A stretch of 64,000 nucleotides of DNA. It comes from JACKCD01 sp041390905 (lineage in GTDB: Bacteria; Chloroflexota; Anaerolineae; Promineifilales; Promineifilaceae). The position numbers and the translations under genes were made by a program. Positions 51,490 to 60,581 of this stretch are shown here, in pieces; positions within the stretch are counted from its first letter, which is position 1; each line of letters begins with the position of its first letter. Location of the stretch: the NCBI GenBank assembly GCA_041390905.1, contig JAWKPA010000017.1:62001-126000 (forward strand), written 5' to 3'. The notes under the pieces were generated by a model that was not told the origin of the DNA, did not search any database, and saw only the letters and a list, made by a program, of their open reading frames with translations.

Positions 51490-53184
51490 ATGAAAATAAA
51501 TCTTCGTTGGCAGATTTTGCTGGCGGTGTTGGGGTTTGCCCTGGTGCTGTCGCTGCTGTCATTGACTGTGCCGGGGGAGGTGACACCGGGAACGGCCGTT
51601 TGTCAGGCGCAGGTGCCAGTGGCAGGAGGGGTGTTTGCAGAGGGGTTTGTGGGAGCGCCCCGCTATTTAAATCCTTTGTTGAGCGATGGTAACCCGGTTG
51701 ACCGTGAGATTGCGGCACTGCTGTTTGATGGGCTGACGCGGTATGATGCGTCGGGGCAGCTTGTGCCAGATTTGGGTAGTTGGGTAGTGGCGGAGGACGG
51801 CCGGACGGTGCGTTTTACGTTGTTTGCGGGGAAGCAGTGGCATGATGGGGAGCCAGTAACGGCCGTTGATGCGGTCTATACCTACAGTTTGATGCAGGAT
51901 GAGGCTTTCCCCGGTTCGCCCGATTTGAAAGCGTTGTGGCAGTCGGTAACAATTAACCAGATTGACGCCATGACGGTGGAGTTTGTCCTGGCGGAACCGT
52001 ATGCGCCCTTTTTGGCGGCGACGACGCGGGGACTGTTGCCTGCTCATTTGTTTCAAGGGGTAACGGCCGTTTCTTTGCCTAATCACCCTTTTAACGATGC
52101 CCCCGTCGGTACGGGGCCGCTGCGGGTGGATGCAACGGTTTCGTGGCGGGAAAACGGCCGTTTGCGCCTGCTGCCCAGCACGGCCGTGTGGCCGCAAGGG
52201 GTGCAGCTGGACGCCATTGATTACCACTTTTACCCCGACGAGGCCACCATGCTGGCTGATTTTGCCGCTGGTACGCTGCAAGCTATCAACCATTTGCCCG
52301 ACGCGGCTCTGCCGGAGATGGCGGCGCTGCCGCAGGCGCGGCTGTTTACGGCGCGTGATGAACGGTATACGACGCTGCTATTTAATTTGACCGATAGTGC
52401 CCAGGGTGGGGTGAACACGGTGGAAATGCGGCGTTCGCTGGCGTTGGGGCTAAACCGGGATGTGCTGGTGGATCGGGTGCTGCAGGGGCAGGGGATTGTG
52501 TTTGAGGGGCCGTATTTGCCGTCGTCGTGGGCGTATCGGCCGGATTTGCTGACGGCGTATGGGGCCGGGGATCGGGAAACGGCCGTTTCTCAACTCGAAA
52601 TACAGGGTTGGGTTTTGCTGGCCGGCGGTGGTCCCCGGCAAAAAGAGGGTGCGCCCTTGCAACTGCGGCTGGCTGCGTTGGAACAGCAGCAGCCTGTTGC
52701 CGCCGAGATTGCCCGACAGTGGGCTGAGATTGGCGTAGGTGTTGACCTGCTGCTGCTGCCAGATGGGGTCTCGCTGCGTTCGGTACTGGCAGAACGGGCA
52801 TTTGATGTGGCGTTGTTTGATGTGACACCTGGTGGCGACCCCGATCTGTATGATTTTTGGAGCCAGGAGGCGGTTGTGCGGGGGCAAAATTATGCTGGCT
52901 GGAACAACCGTCGTGCCAGCGAGTCGCTAGAGAGTGCGCGGCAGCTTTGGAGTGTGGCGGAAAGACAGCCATTTTATGATACCTTCCTCCGTTTGTTTGA
53001 CAATGATCTGCCTGCTTTTTCGCTTTATCAACATGTCCACACCTACGCCGTGCGCAGTGAGGTTGAGAAGCTGGATATTGGGCAAATTCATTCACCGCGT
53101 GACAAGTACCATACGCTGGCGGATTGGTTTATGCTTTATCGGGATGTGGTGATTGCTTGCCCTACGGCGGCTGCATCAGGTTAG
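51490..53184 (+). CDS. ABC-type oligopeptide/solute-binding protein (SBP family 5)
   Basis: A 564-residue periplasm-side binding protein of the DppA/OppA type. An N-terminal hydrophobic segment (about 8-27) acts as signal or anchor; there is no clear lipobox. Domain motifs include YLNPLLSDGNPVDREIAALLFDGLTRYD, the family-typical GKQWHDGEPVTAVDAVYTY and APVGTGPLRV, and RRSLALGLNRDVLVDRVL. No permease or ATPase genes are next to it, so it is an orphan or serves a transporter elsewhere. Five AACGGCCGTT copies fall in this gene, the densest cluster seen. Confidence 0.88.
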   Translation: MKINLRWQILLAVLGFALVLSLLSLTVPGEVTPGTAVCQAQVPVAGGVFAEGFVGAPRYLNPLLSDGNPVDREIAALLFDGLTRYDASGQLVPDLGSWVVAEDGRTVRFTLFAGKQWHDGEPVTAVDAVYTYSLMQDEAFPGSPDLKALWQSVTINQIDAMTVEFVLAEPYAPFLAATTRGLLPAHLFQGVTAVSLPNHPFNDAPVGTGPLRVDATVSWRENGRLRLLPSTAVWPQGVQLDAIDYHFYPDEATMLADFAAGTLQAINHLPDAALPEMAALPQARLFTARDERYTTLLFNLTDSAQGGVNTVEMRRSLALGLNRDVLVDRVLQGQGIVFEGPYLPSSWAYRPDLLTAYGAGDRETAVSQLEIQGWVLLAGGGPRQKEGAPLQLRLAALEQQQPVAAEIARQWAEIGVGVDLLLLPDGVSLRSVLAERAFDVALFDVTPGGDPDLYDFWSQEAVVRGQNYAGWNNRRASESLESARQLWSVAERQPFYDTFLRLFDNDLPAFSLYQHVHTYAVRSEVEKLDIGQIHSPRDKYHTLADWFMLYRDVVIACPTAAASG

Positions 53185-53219
53185 AAGATGTAGATGTTTA
53201 CGGAAATTTGTGGATAATC

Positions 53220-53228
53220 TGGTATAAT
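53220..53228 (+). promoter_or_regulatory. Extended -10 promoter of the tat operon
   Basis: TGG-TATAAT (53220-53228), an extended -10 element, about 40 bases before the tatA ATG. No good -35 box is seen. Confidence 0.5.
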
Positions 53229-53268
53229 TGCTGCAAGATTAAATTTGTAGACTTTTGGAGAGAAGAAC

Positions 53269-53442
53269 ATGGGTACAATAGGTCTCCCGGAATTGTTAAT
53301 AGTTTTGGTGATTGTTTTGCTGGTATTTGGCGTTGGCCGTATTACCAAGATTGGCAGTGAATTGGGCAAGGGGATTTCGGCATTCCGCCAAGGGGTGCGT
53401 GAAGGGCAAGAGGAACTGAAGGACGAGAAAAAAGAAGCGTAG
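53269..53442 (+). CDS. tatA: Twin-arginine translocase subunit TatA
   Basis: A 57-residue TatA, which forms the pore for folded proteins. It starts MGTIGLPELLIVLVIVLLVFGVGR (single span followed by the FGxxRLPxxG-like hinge), then an amphipathic helix with GSELGKGISAFRQG and a charged tail ending KKEA. GGAG lies about nine bases before the ATG. It is 39 bases ahead of tatB and shares its start (GLPE), which marks the TatA/B family. Confidence 0.93.
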   Translation: MGTIGLPELLIVLVIVLLVFGVGRITKIGSELGKGISAFRQGVREGQEELKDEKKEA

Positions 53443-53480
53443 GCTGGAAAAAACGGCCGTTTTTGGCCTGAAGTAACCCC

Positions 53481-53933
53481 ATGGACAGTGTTTTTGGGAT
53501 AGGTCTCCCGGAATTTATTCTGATCATGCTCATCGCAGGGATTGTGATGGGGCCAGAGCGCATTGCCCACACCGCCCGCTGGCTTGGCAAAACAACCGCC
53601 CAGCTACAGGCAATCTCACGCGGCTTTGTCCGGCAGTTGACAGCCGAAATTGACGGAGCCGATGACGGTGCTTTTCGTGAGGCACTGGCGGAGATGCAGG
53701 ATTTGCGCCGCCAGGTAAATGAACTGCGTTCAGAGTTGACCGAAACGATTAAGGCACCAGTTAACGATACCCGGAAAGTACTTGGTGAAAGCCAGGAGCT
53801 GCTGAGTCGTTCCATTCAACCCCCAACGCTCGGTCACAACAATGGCAAAGCCCCTTCCTCACAGGAGCCAGCCAAACCACCCACTTTGCCGCTGCCTAAA
53901 CCATTGAACGTACCAGATGACCCCGAGGCGTAG
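53481..53933 (+). CDS. tatB: Twin-arginine translocase TatB-like subunit
   Basis: A 150-residue TatA/B-family protein: one N-terminal span (FGIGLPEFILIMLIAGIVMGPERI), an amphipathic helix, then a long coiled coil (about 60-110) and a Pro-rich tail. Length and the Pro-Glu-Arg hinge fit TatB, which with TatC binds twin-arginine signal peptides. Five bases separate its stop from tatC. Confidence 0.85.
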   Translation: MDSVFGIGLPEFILIMLIAGIVMGPERIAHTARWLGKTTAQLQAISRGFVRQLTAEIDGADDGAFREALAEMQDLRRQVNELRSELTETIKAPVNDTRKVLGESQELLSRSIQPPTLGHNNGKAPSSQEPAKPPTLPLPKPLNVPDDPEA

Positions 53934-53938
53934 CCCAC

Positions 53939-54712
53939 ATGACCGACGTTTCTTCCGAAACTGAATTTACCGAAGAGCAGATGACCCTGTTGGGTCATTT
54001 GAATGAGCTTCGTATCCGCCTGACGTGGGCGTTTGCATCCATTTTGCTGATGACTATCATCAGCTTTATTTTTGCCGAACCGCTGCTCGACTTTCTGCTG
54101 TCTCCCTATAACAACGCAATTCAATCTAGCGCCCAACTGCAAACGCTGCGTCCAACGGAAGGTATTGAGACCTTTTTTAAGGTGTCGTTGATGGCGGGGG
54201 CCATTTTATCAATGCCAATGATCTTGTACCAGCTTTGGCTGTTTATTTCGCCTGGGTTGACAACAGAGGAAAGGCGCTACGTTTATGTGTTTGTGCCTAG
54301 CGCGTTGGTGCTGTTTTTGCTGGGTATTGCCTTTGCCTGGTTTATTCTGGCTCCAGCCGCTATTTTCTTTTTGGCTGGCTTTTTGCCCGATATTTTCAAA
54401 ACGGATTGGACGGGGCAGGAGTACATTGGCTTTTTAACGCGGATGTTGTTTTGGCTGGGGGTGAGCTTTGAACTGCCGGTGGTGGTGTATTTTATGGCGC
54501 GGGTCGGTTTAGTTACATCCCAGGTGCTGAGGGAGCAGTGGCGGATTGCCGTGGTGACGGTTGCGGTGTTGGCGGCAGTGATTACGCCGTCTATTGACCC
54601 GGTGACGATGCTGTTGACCATGGCTCCCCTGTTGGTGCTGTATGCCATGAGCATTCTATTGGCGAGGGTGGGGTACCGACAGTTTGAAGCGAGAATGGCC
54701 GTTGATGGGTAG
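53939..54712 (+). CDS. tatC: Twin-arginine translocase subunit TatC
   Basis: A 257-residue TatC with six spans. Marks of the family are the N-terminal LLGHLNELRIRLTWA, the IETFFKVSLMAGAILSMPMILYQLWLFISPGLTTEER segment and FGVSFELPVVVYFMARVG-like span 5. It recognises twin-arginine signals of exported cofactor enzymes. It completes the tatABC operon. A copy of AACGGCCGTT follows at 54730. Confidence 0.96.
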   Translation: MTDVSSETEFTEEQMTLLGHLNELRIRLTWAFASILLMTIISFIFAEPLLDFLLSPYNNAIQSSAQLQTLRPTEGIETFFKVSLMAGAILSMPMILYQLWLFISPGLTTEERRYVYVFVPSALVLFLLGIAFAWFILAPAAIFFLAGFLPDIFKTDWTGQEYIGFLTRMLFWLGVSFELPVVVYFMARVGLVTSQVLREQWRIAVVTVAVLAAVITPSIDPVTMLLTMAPLLVLYAMSILLARVGYRQFEARMAVDG

Positions 54713-54742
54713 TAGGTAGGGGTGGGGAAAACGGCCGTTTTC

Positions 54743-55150
54743 TTACAAAAAACTGGTAACTTTGTCAATCAACGTCTGGTAGCTAATCGGCTTCGTTAAA
54801 TACGCATTAGCACCCATCGCCAGGCACCGCTCCCGATCCCACTGCATTGCCAGGCCTGTTAAAACAATAATTGGAATTGCGGCCGTTTTAGGATTTTTCC
54901 GGATAGATTGTGTTGCTTCTAACCCATTCATGATTGGCATTTGAATATCCATCAAAATGAGGTTAGGCATTTCCTCATTGGTTTTCCATATCGCCTCTTG
55001 TCCATTCTGGGCAATAGAAACCCGATAGTTCTCAAACTCAAGAATATCGCGCAGCGTGTCACGGTTTAGCTCATTGTCCTCGACAATGAGAATTAGTGGG
55101 GCATATCCGGACGAATGTTGAGTTTGTACAGTTTCGCTCATGCGTATCAT
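54743..55150 (-). CDS. Single-domain response regulator
   Basis: A 135-residue stand-alone receiver with all key residues: Glu24-Asp25 (VEDNE), phospho-acceptor Asp68 (LILMDIQMPIMNG), Thr in VLTG and Lys120 (YLTKPIS). It has no output domain, so it works as a phospho-carrier or through protein contacts, as CheY/DivK do. It lies downstream of two histidine kinase genes on the same strand, from which it is separated by two inverted-repeat elements. Met4 is an alternative start. Confidence 0.93.
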   Translation of the reverse strand: MIRMSETVQTQHSSGYAPLILIVEDNELNRDTLRDILEFENYRVSIAQNGQEAIWKTNEEMPNLILMDIQMPIMNGLEATQSIRKNPKTAAIPIIVLTGLAMQWDRERCLAMGANAYLTKPISYQTLIDKVTSFL

Positions 55151-55180
55151 ACTTTATAAAAAATCCTCGTAGCTAACTAA

Positions 55181-55272
55181 GGGTTCGTTCGTTAATAACT
55201 TGAGATTTAGACGTTCAACTTCTCCCAGAAGTTGAACGTCTGGAACTGCAAAGTTATTTTTGATTGAACCCT
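55181..55272. mobile_element. Inverted-repeat element, family A (copy 2)
   Basis: Inverse-orientation copy of 49083-49173: GGGTTCGTTCGTTAATAACTT at the left, core ACGTTCAACTTCT/AGAAGTTGAACGT, and AAAGTTATTTTTGATTGAACC at the right. Paired changes in the core (ACGTT/AACGT) keep the stem. Confidence 0.75.
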
Positions 55273-55273
55273 A

Positions 55274-55364
55274 AGGAATGGAAATTAAATAGCTTGCCCA
55301 TTTAGAAGTTCAACTTCGCAGAAGAAGTTGAACTTCTTGCGTAACTTATTTAATCTTCGTTCCT
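55274..55364. mobile_element. Inverted-repeat element, family B (copy 1)
   Basis: AGGAATGGAAATTAAATAGC at the left and TAACTTATTTAATCTTCGTTCCT at the right pair with each other around the core AGAAGTTCAACTTC/GAAGTTGAACTTCT. A near copy is at 62576-62666. It abuts family A copy 2 and the stop codon of the next kinase gene. Confidence 0.75.
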
Positions 55365-56547
55365 AAATGGGTATCTTGACAACAAATGTGCTGCCCGTTT
55401 GGATACCAGAAGAGTCAACGAAAATTTCCCCTTCCATTGCTTGAACCAGTCTCTTGGTAATAGCCAAGCCTAAGCCCAGCCCGCGCACAGTTTCTACATT
55501 GCTTCCCCTGTAAAAAAGGTCAAAAATATGGGAAATATCTTCCTTTGGTATCCCCAACCCTTCATCTTGAATGGAGATCGTTACAAGATGGCTTTCTAGA
55601 CAAGCTGCCAGGTAGACAGGGCTGGGTGGTGAAGAAAATTTGAGGGCATTGGATAAGAGATTGGCAATGACATGGCGTAAGAGTCTGGGATCAACCTGTA
55701 TCGGTGCCTCCAGGTTGTGAAAATGGCTAATGATTTTACGGTTGCTATGTTGTAATTGCAGTTCTTGTACTAACTTTTGTACTAATGTTGGCAAGATAAC
55801 AGGTTCGGATTGAACGGCAATATTTTGATCGTGAGAAGCATTGACAAAAAAAGCATCATCCAGAAGTTCAGTCAAATACAAAATGGATTGGTCAATGCGG
55901 TTGAAGATGGTGTTGCGGTGCTGCTGGGTGAGCGTGTTTAAATGCTCGCGGAGAAGCGCAAATGAACCAGAAATAATGTTTAGTGGCGTTCTAAATTCGT
56001 GCGAGACGACGTTGATTACCTGTGTTTTGATGGTGTCCAACTCGCGCTGATGTTCTAATGCCGTGCGTAATTCGGCGGCCAGCAGTTTTTCACGGGTAAG
56101 CGATTCTTCTAGCTCACCTGTGCGGGCGGTGATTTCTTGCTCCAAATGCTGTGTGAGGTCGTGTATGCGCAAATGGGTTGTTACTCTTGCCCATAGTTCA
56201 TCTACCTGGATGGGCTTGGTGATGTAGTCTACAGCTCCAGCCTGAAAACCTTGCACAATGTACTCTTTGTCTGATAGAGCCGTCATAAAAATGACGGGGA
56301 TGTTGGCTGTTTGCGGGTGTGCTTTTAGCTGGCGGCACGTTTCAAAACCGTCAATGCCCGGCATGAGTACATCTAGCAGGATCAGATCGGGTTGCCCATA
56401 TTGGGCACGCTGTAAGCCGCTTTGCCCGTTGCGTGCGCTGAGGATATTGAAGCCAGGCCGTTGCAGATAGGTCATTAAGAGCCGAAGGTTGGCTGGCGTG
56501 TCGTCTACAATGAGAATGGTGTACTCTTTTTTGACCAGATTACTCAT
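55363..56547 (-). CDS. Receiver-histidine kinase hybrid
   Basis: A 394-residue protein with an N-terminal receiver (Asp15-Asp16 in LIVDDT, Asp59 in LLLDVLMPGIDG, Lys111 in YITKPI), a coiled coil (about 130-170), HisKA with His183 (VVSHEFRTPLN) and a HATPase domain (NLLSNALKFSS, DEGLGIPKEDISHIFDLFYRG, GLGLGLAITKRLV). No membrane span. The receiver probably takes phosphate or a signal and sets the kinase. It overlaps the upstream membrane kinase by four bases; the single-domain receiver is downstream. Confidence 0.93.
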   Translation of the reverse strand: MSNLVKKEYTILIVDDTPANLRLLMTYLQRPGFNILSARNGQSGLQRAQYGQPDLILLDVLMPGIDGFETCRQLKAHPQTANIPVIFMTALSDKEYIVQGFQAGAVDYITKPIQVDELWARVTTHLRIHDLTQHLEQEITARTGELEESLTREKLLAAELRTALEHQRELDTIKTQVINVVSHEFRTPLNIISGSFALLREHLNTLTQQHRNTIFNRIDQSILYLTELLDDAFFVNASHDQNIAVQSEPVILPTLVQKLVQELQLQHSNRKIISHFHNLEAPIQVDPRLLRHVIANLLSNALKFSSPPSPVYLAACLESHLVTISIQDEGLGIPKEDISHIFDLFYRGSNVETVRGLGLGLAITKRLVQAMEGEIFVDSSGIQTGSTFVVKIPI

Positions 56548-58070
56548 GTTGGGTTGCTTTCCTGGTAGAGTGGGGAAGGTGCTGAATGCGGTAGCAGGGG
56601 GAGCTGTAAGATAAAGGTGCTTCCCTGGCCTTCCTCGCTGATGGCGGTAATGTGTCCATTGTGTGCTTCGATGATTGCTTTGGAAACTGCAAGACCCAGG
56701 CCTGTGCCACTGGCCAAGTGTTTGTGTTTGCTAACGCGGCGGTATCGTTCAAAGATGTAGGGGAGTTCTTCCTGGGGAATGCCGTAGCCGTTGTCACTGA
56801 CTTCAACAACGGCCGTTTCTGCCTCCTCACTTATCTCAATATTGATTTTGCCGCCCTCTGGTGTGTATTTGATGGCGTTGGATACCAGATTGATAAGCGC
56901 CCGTTCAATTTGCTGTTGGTCGGCTTCGAGCATAACGGCCGTTATTCGGGGGGCATAGCTGATGGTAATGCCCTTTTCCTGCGCCTGGGGGTGAATAGAT
57001 TCAACCAGGTATTCGGTCAACATTTGCAGATCAAAGGTTTCTTTATACAGCGGCATACTCCCCACAGCCTGTAACTTCTCCAAATCCAGGATGTTGTTGA
57101 CAATATTCAGTAACGCTTGCTGGTTACGCCGAATAGAACGGGGAATATGGGGTTTGGTTTCCAGAATTGCGGGGCGTTGTTCAATTAGCTCGGCATAGAG
57201 GCCAATGCTATTGAGCGGGGTTTTCATGTCGTGCGTCAGCACGGCCAAAAAAGCATCTTTTTCACGATTAACCGCTTCAAGCTCTTGTGTCCGTGTTTCC
57301 AGTTCCTGGGTTCGCTCAGCTACGATGCTTTCCAGGTTATCCATGTGTGAGCGCATTTGGCGCACATAGAGACGAAAGGCGTAGGCAGTCAGCAGAATGG
57401 GGAGGAAGAAGATGACAATGCCAATCAGGTTATATTGCTGCGCTGCGTAGGTCAGAAGCATACCCCCACTTGCCAGGACGACAATATTGATGGGCATGGC
57501 CCAGAGATTGTCTTTCCACATGGCAATGGTGCTGAAGTTTTTGCCGTGTTGCAAGCGCAGAATAATGAGTAAGAGCCAAAGATTGAGTTGGTCGTAGAAA
57601 ACGGCCGTTAATACAAATGAAAGAATGTACGTTGCAACCGTGACAGTACCCCAAAAGTCTTGCAGCCAAATAAAAAAATAGCCTGCCCCCAAAATGGCAA
57701 TGGCGTGCATCCCGTTATTAAACAAAAGCTGCGACAGACTCTTCTTCCAGGTACCCCGTTTGCTGGGCTTTACCAGCCACAAGCTAACATTCGCTGCCGC
57801 AGTAATAAACACCCCAGCTGTGGGCGAAAACAGGGCAATCGCCGTCATGCCAATGCTTGTGCCAACATCAAACGTTATACCAGATTCTTGGGAAAGTTGG
57901 ACGGAAGTTGTTGTAATCTCAGCAAAGATTGCTAACAGCAGCAAGGCAAAGAAAAGCGCAAAAGGCAAATAGGTGGGCATCTGAAAAGTGCTCCACCCAA
58001 CAATAAGTACCCCTGTCAGGCTGATGATGAAGAGATATGCTTTGTAGGGTGTGAAAAAAGAATTTTTCAT
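56544..58070 (-). CDS. Membrane sensor histidine kinase with MASE-like N-terminus
   Basis: A 508-residue kinase whose first 235 residues form about eight spans with almost no loops, as in MASE-type membrane sensors (here a lipophilic or energy signal is likely). A coiled coil (about 240-270), HisKA with His280 (VLTHDMKTPLNSIG) and HATPase domain (NLVSNAIKYTPEGG, DNGYGIPQEELPYIFERYRR, GTGLGLAVSKAI) follow. Start 58070 is chosen because the first span begins soon after; 58121 is possible. It is first in a kinase, receiver-kinase, receiver series. Confidence 0.88.
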   Translation of the reverse strand: MKNSFFTPYKAYLFIISLTGVLIVGWSTFQMPTYLPFALFFALLLLAIFAEITTTSVQLSQESGITFDVGTSIGMTAIALFSPTAGVFITAAANVSLWLVKPSKRGTWKKSLSQLLFNNGMHAIAILGAGYFFIWLQDFWGTVTVATYILSFVLTAVFYDQLNLWLLLIILRLQHGKNFSTIAMWKDNLWAMPINIVVLASGGMLLTYAAQQYNLIGIVIFFLPILLTAYAFRLYVRQMRSHMDNLESIVAERTQELETRTQELEAVNREKDAFLAVLTHDMKTPLNSIGLYAELIEQRPAILETKPHIPRSIRRNQQALLNIVNNILDLEKLQAVGSMPLYKETFDLQMLTEYLVESIHPQAQEKGITISYAPRITAVMLEADQQQIERALINLVSNAIKYTPEGGKINIEISEEAETAVVEVSDNGYGIPQEELPYIFERYRRVSKHKHLASGTGLGLAVSKAIIEAHNGHITAISEEGQGSTFILQLPLLPHSAPSPLYQESNPT

Positions 58071-58132
58071 AGATTGATACTTCTGGAATGTGCTGCAGCT
58101 TATTGCATCAATACCCTCCAAAGTATAAAGAG

Positions 58133-58168
58133 AAAAAGGCAGGGATCAATAGATGAGCCTGCCTTTTT
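58133..58168. terminator. Hairpin terminator between the subtilase and kinase genes
   Basis: AAAAAGGCAGG pairs with CCTGCCTTTTT. Read on the minus strand it ends the subtilase gene with a T-run. Confidence 0.8.
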
Positions 58169-58191
58169 GATGCGATTAGGCAAAAAAGTCG

Positions 58192-60339
58192 TTATTCTTG
58201 CGGAACCCACGCACCAATAGAGCTACTTTGGCTGTTCCAAACGGTATTTGTGTCCCAATTGTAGCTACCATTCCAGAAGTAGCCACCATTCCAGAAGTAG
58301 CCGCCATTCCAGAAGTAGCCACCATTCCAGAAGTAGCCACCATTCCAGAAGTAGCCGCCGTTCCAGAAGTAGCCGCCATTCCAGAAGTAGCCATCAACTG
58401 CATTGCCATTACCATCCATGATGTAGTAATTGCCTGCTTCATCCTGGTTGGCACGGCCACCAAAGTGGGCGGTGCCAGCTAAATCAGCGGCCACATCAAG
58501 CCCCTGGTTTGCCACAACCGGGCTGTCTGCAAAATGCACGGCATCGTAGGCATTTACCAGACCGGCACCCTGTTGAAAGATGCTATAGGCAAGGTCGCCG
58601 TTTTCGTTCATGGCTGGGTAAGCCGAGGTCATGAGCCGGGATTTGACTTGGTTGGGTGTGAGTGTGGGGTCAGCTTGCAGCATAAGGGCAGCCACACCAG
58701 AAACAACGGCCGTTGCTTGCGATGTCCCCGACATGGTGAAGTAGCTACGGGTATCATGGTATTCAGGATGAGCCGTGGCAATTTGCGTGTCGGCCTCCAT
58801 CATCGCCAGAATATGCCCACCTGGGGCTACCAGGTCTGGCTTTACAAACCCTTCTACAGTTGGGCCGCTGGAGGAGAAAGAGGCCAGAACGTCGTCGCTG
58901 CCGTCTAGCGGTGTGTAGTTATCACTCATCGCTCCGACGGTAATGATGTAGGGGAGATTGCCCGGCACACCAATGGTCATTGGGTCTGGGCCTGTGTTGC
59001 CGGCCGCTGCCACCACCACAATTCCTGCTTCCCAGGCACGCATGACGGCCTGGTTTAGCGGGTCATCCCAGTAATATGATTTTGGCTCGCTGCTAAACGA
59101 CAGGTTGAGAACGCGAATGTTATATTCATCCTTGTGGGCAACCACCCAGTCAAGCCCGCGAATCACATCAAGATAGGTGCCGCCACCGTTAGCACCAAAT
59201 GCTTTGACGATGACCAGATTGGCGTAGGGCGCGATGCCGTTAAATTTCTCTTCCAGGCTGCTGGTAGTTGGGTTAGAAATGATGCTGGTAACGTGACTGC
59301 CATGCCCACTGCGGTCATCATTCTCCCGCCAGGTTAACTGTTTATCCTGAATGGCATCATAGGTTGCCAGGTGGCGGTCTTTCCAATCCGGCCGGTAGGC
59401 AAAGACAAAGCTGTCGGCAATGCCTGTATCGAGAACGGCCACCGTTACGTCTTTACCATTGATGCCTTCATCGTGTAGGTTGGTTGCTCCGGTTAAAGTG
59501 GGGTAATGGGTGTGGGGACGGTAGAGATCGTATTCGATTTGTACGTTGTCAACATAGAAAAATTCGTCGGCATCGGTATAGTTGGCATCAACACGGAAAC
59601 GAATAGTTGTCCAATAGGTGGTATAGGCGGTAATGTCGTACTTACGATTTCCCTGAGCGGTTCCCTTGATTTTGTTGAAAGTCTCTAAAGGCTGATAGTT
59701 GATACCATCGGAAGCGATTTCGAGAAGGATGCTGTCATTGTTGTCAACGCCACTGGCGGTTTCAAAGTCAAAGGTGAGGTTGGCGATGGTGATATTGCCG
59801 CCCATGCTGACCGAACGGCCGATACTGACGGTGTTGCTGCTGTTGCCGTGCAGACGCAAACGGCCGTTTACCACCTGAACATCTCCTGTAGTTGGGCCAC
59901 TTCCCGCCGAATCCTTCTCGTTCCAACTGTTTTTCCAATTTTCAGTCCCTGCGTTTAAGGCATAGCTCGCTTCGCTAAATTCATCGCGCACGGTTGCCAG
60001 GGGAGATAAGGCGTTTTGTGATGTACTGTCAGTGGTAGACCGCACGTTGTAATTTTCCATCAGACGCGAGACGCTGCGATTGTGCTTTAAAAGCTGCTGT
60101 TGTTGCGGCGTTAACAATGCCCCAACCCCATCAATAATATCGAGCTTATGGGTAACAGTTCCCCCAACGCTTTCCACAGCGGCGATGACTTCATTGAGGC
60201 TGCTGCCCTGTACGATGATGCTTTCAGTGGCAGCATGGGTTGGTTTTTGTTGTGAAACGGCCGTTAATAACAACAACACCAACGCCACAAGCATTCCCAT
60301 TGCGCTTGATTTAGGGATACTGCGTTTATTTTGGCTCAT
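58192..60339 (-). CDS. Secreted subtilisin-like (S8) serine protease with GYFWNG repeats
   Basis: A 715-residue exported protease. A signal peptide (about 14-37) and a propeptide-like region (40-95) lead to a lectin/jelly-roll-like insert (about 130-275). The S8 domain has Asp304 (VAVLDTGI), His346 (SGHGSHV), oxyanion Asn448 (AAAGNTG) and Ser540 (MSGTSQATAV). The C-terminus is unusual: seven perfect tandem copies of Gly-Tyr-Phe-Trp-Asn-Gly (residues 650-691) and a short Trp/Asn-rich end. Such aromatic repeats may bind glycans or the cell wall. The start at 60339 has GGAGGG before it. Single-gene unit with a terminator. Confidence 0.92.
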   Translation of the reverse strand: MSQNKRSIPKSSAMGMLVALVLLLLTAVSQQKPTHAATESIIVQGSSLNEVIAAVESVGGTVTHKLDIIDGVGALLTPQQQQLLKHNRSVSRLMENYNVRSTTDSTSQNALSPLATVRDEFSEASYALNAGTENWKNSWNEKDSAGSGPTTGDVQVVNGRLRLHGNSSNTVSIGRSVSMGGNITIANLTFDFETASGVDNNDSILLEIASDGINYQPLETFNKIKGTAQGNRKYDITAYTTYWTTIRFRVDANYTDADEFFYVDNVQIEYDLYRPHTHYPTLTGATNLHDEGINGKDVTVAVLDTGIADSFVFAYRPDWKDRHLATYDAIQDKQLTWRENDDRSGHGSHVTSIISNPTTSSLEEKFNGIAPYANLVIVKAFGANGGGTYLDVIRGLDWVVAHKDEYNIRVLNLSFSSEPKSYYWDDPLNQAVMRAWEAGIVVVAAAGNTGPDPMTIGVPGNLPYIITVGAMSDNYTPLDGSDDVLASFSSSGPTVEGFVKPDLVAPGGHILAMMEADTQIATAHPEYHDTRSYFTMSGTSQATAVVSGVAALMLQADPTLTPNQVKSRLMTSAYPAMNENGDLAYSIFQQGAGLVNAYDAVHFADSPVVANQGLDVAADLAGTAHFGGRANQDEAGNYYIMDGNGNAVDGYFWNGGYFWNGGYFWNGGYFWNGGYFWNGGYFWNGGYFWNGSYNWDTNTVWNSQSSSIGAWVPQE
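58267..58392 (-). repeat. 18-bp tandem repeat (7 units) coding GYFWNG
   Basis: Seven units of 18 bases code the hexapeptide array. The units are nearly identical at DNA level and differ mostly at one Gly third position, so the array is recent or kept even by slippage. Confidence 0.9.
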
Positions 60340-60581
60340 TAAACCCTCCAATCAGTGACTTGATTACTATAATAAACAAAACAATATCGGCTACGTGTGA
60401 ACATGATGCAAACTACCAATGATAGCACAGTGCCAAGCTCTTATTATCTTAACAAACGGCCGTTTAAATAAACATTACAGAAGGCCGTTTTCTAAACGTC
60501 TGGCGTAATATCTAGAATTGTTTAGAAGCTGTTATACTTCTTTAATACATATCAAGGTCATAAAAGTACAGTTTCTTGCTT
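60340..60581. other. AT-rich upstream region of the subtilase gene
   Basis: Probable control region of the minus-strand subtilase. It holds one AACGGCCGTT (60455) and A/T-rich stretches; no certain promoter was picked out and no gene is seen. Confidence 0.4.

Noticed and set aside
58267..58392. Short regular repeats resembling a CRISPR array
   Set aside because: Units are 18 bp, contiguous and without spacers, and they code an in-frame hexapeptide; no cas gene is near.
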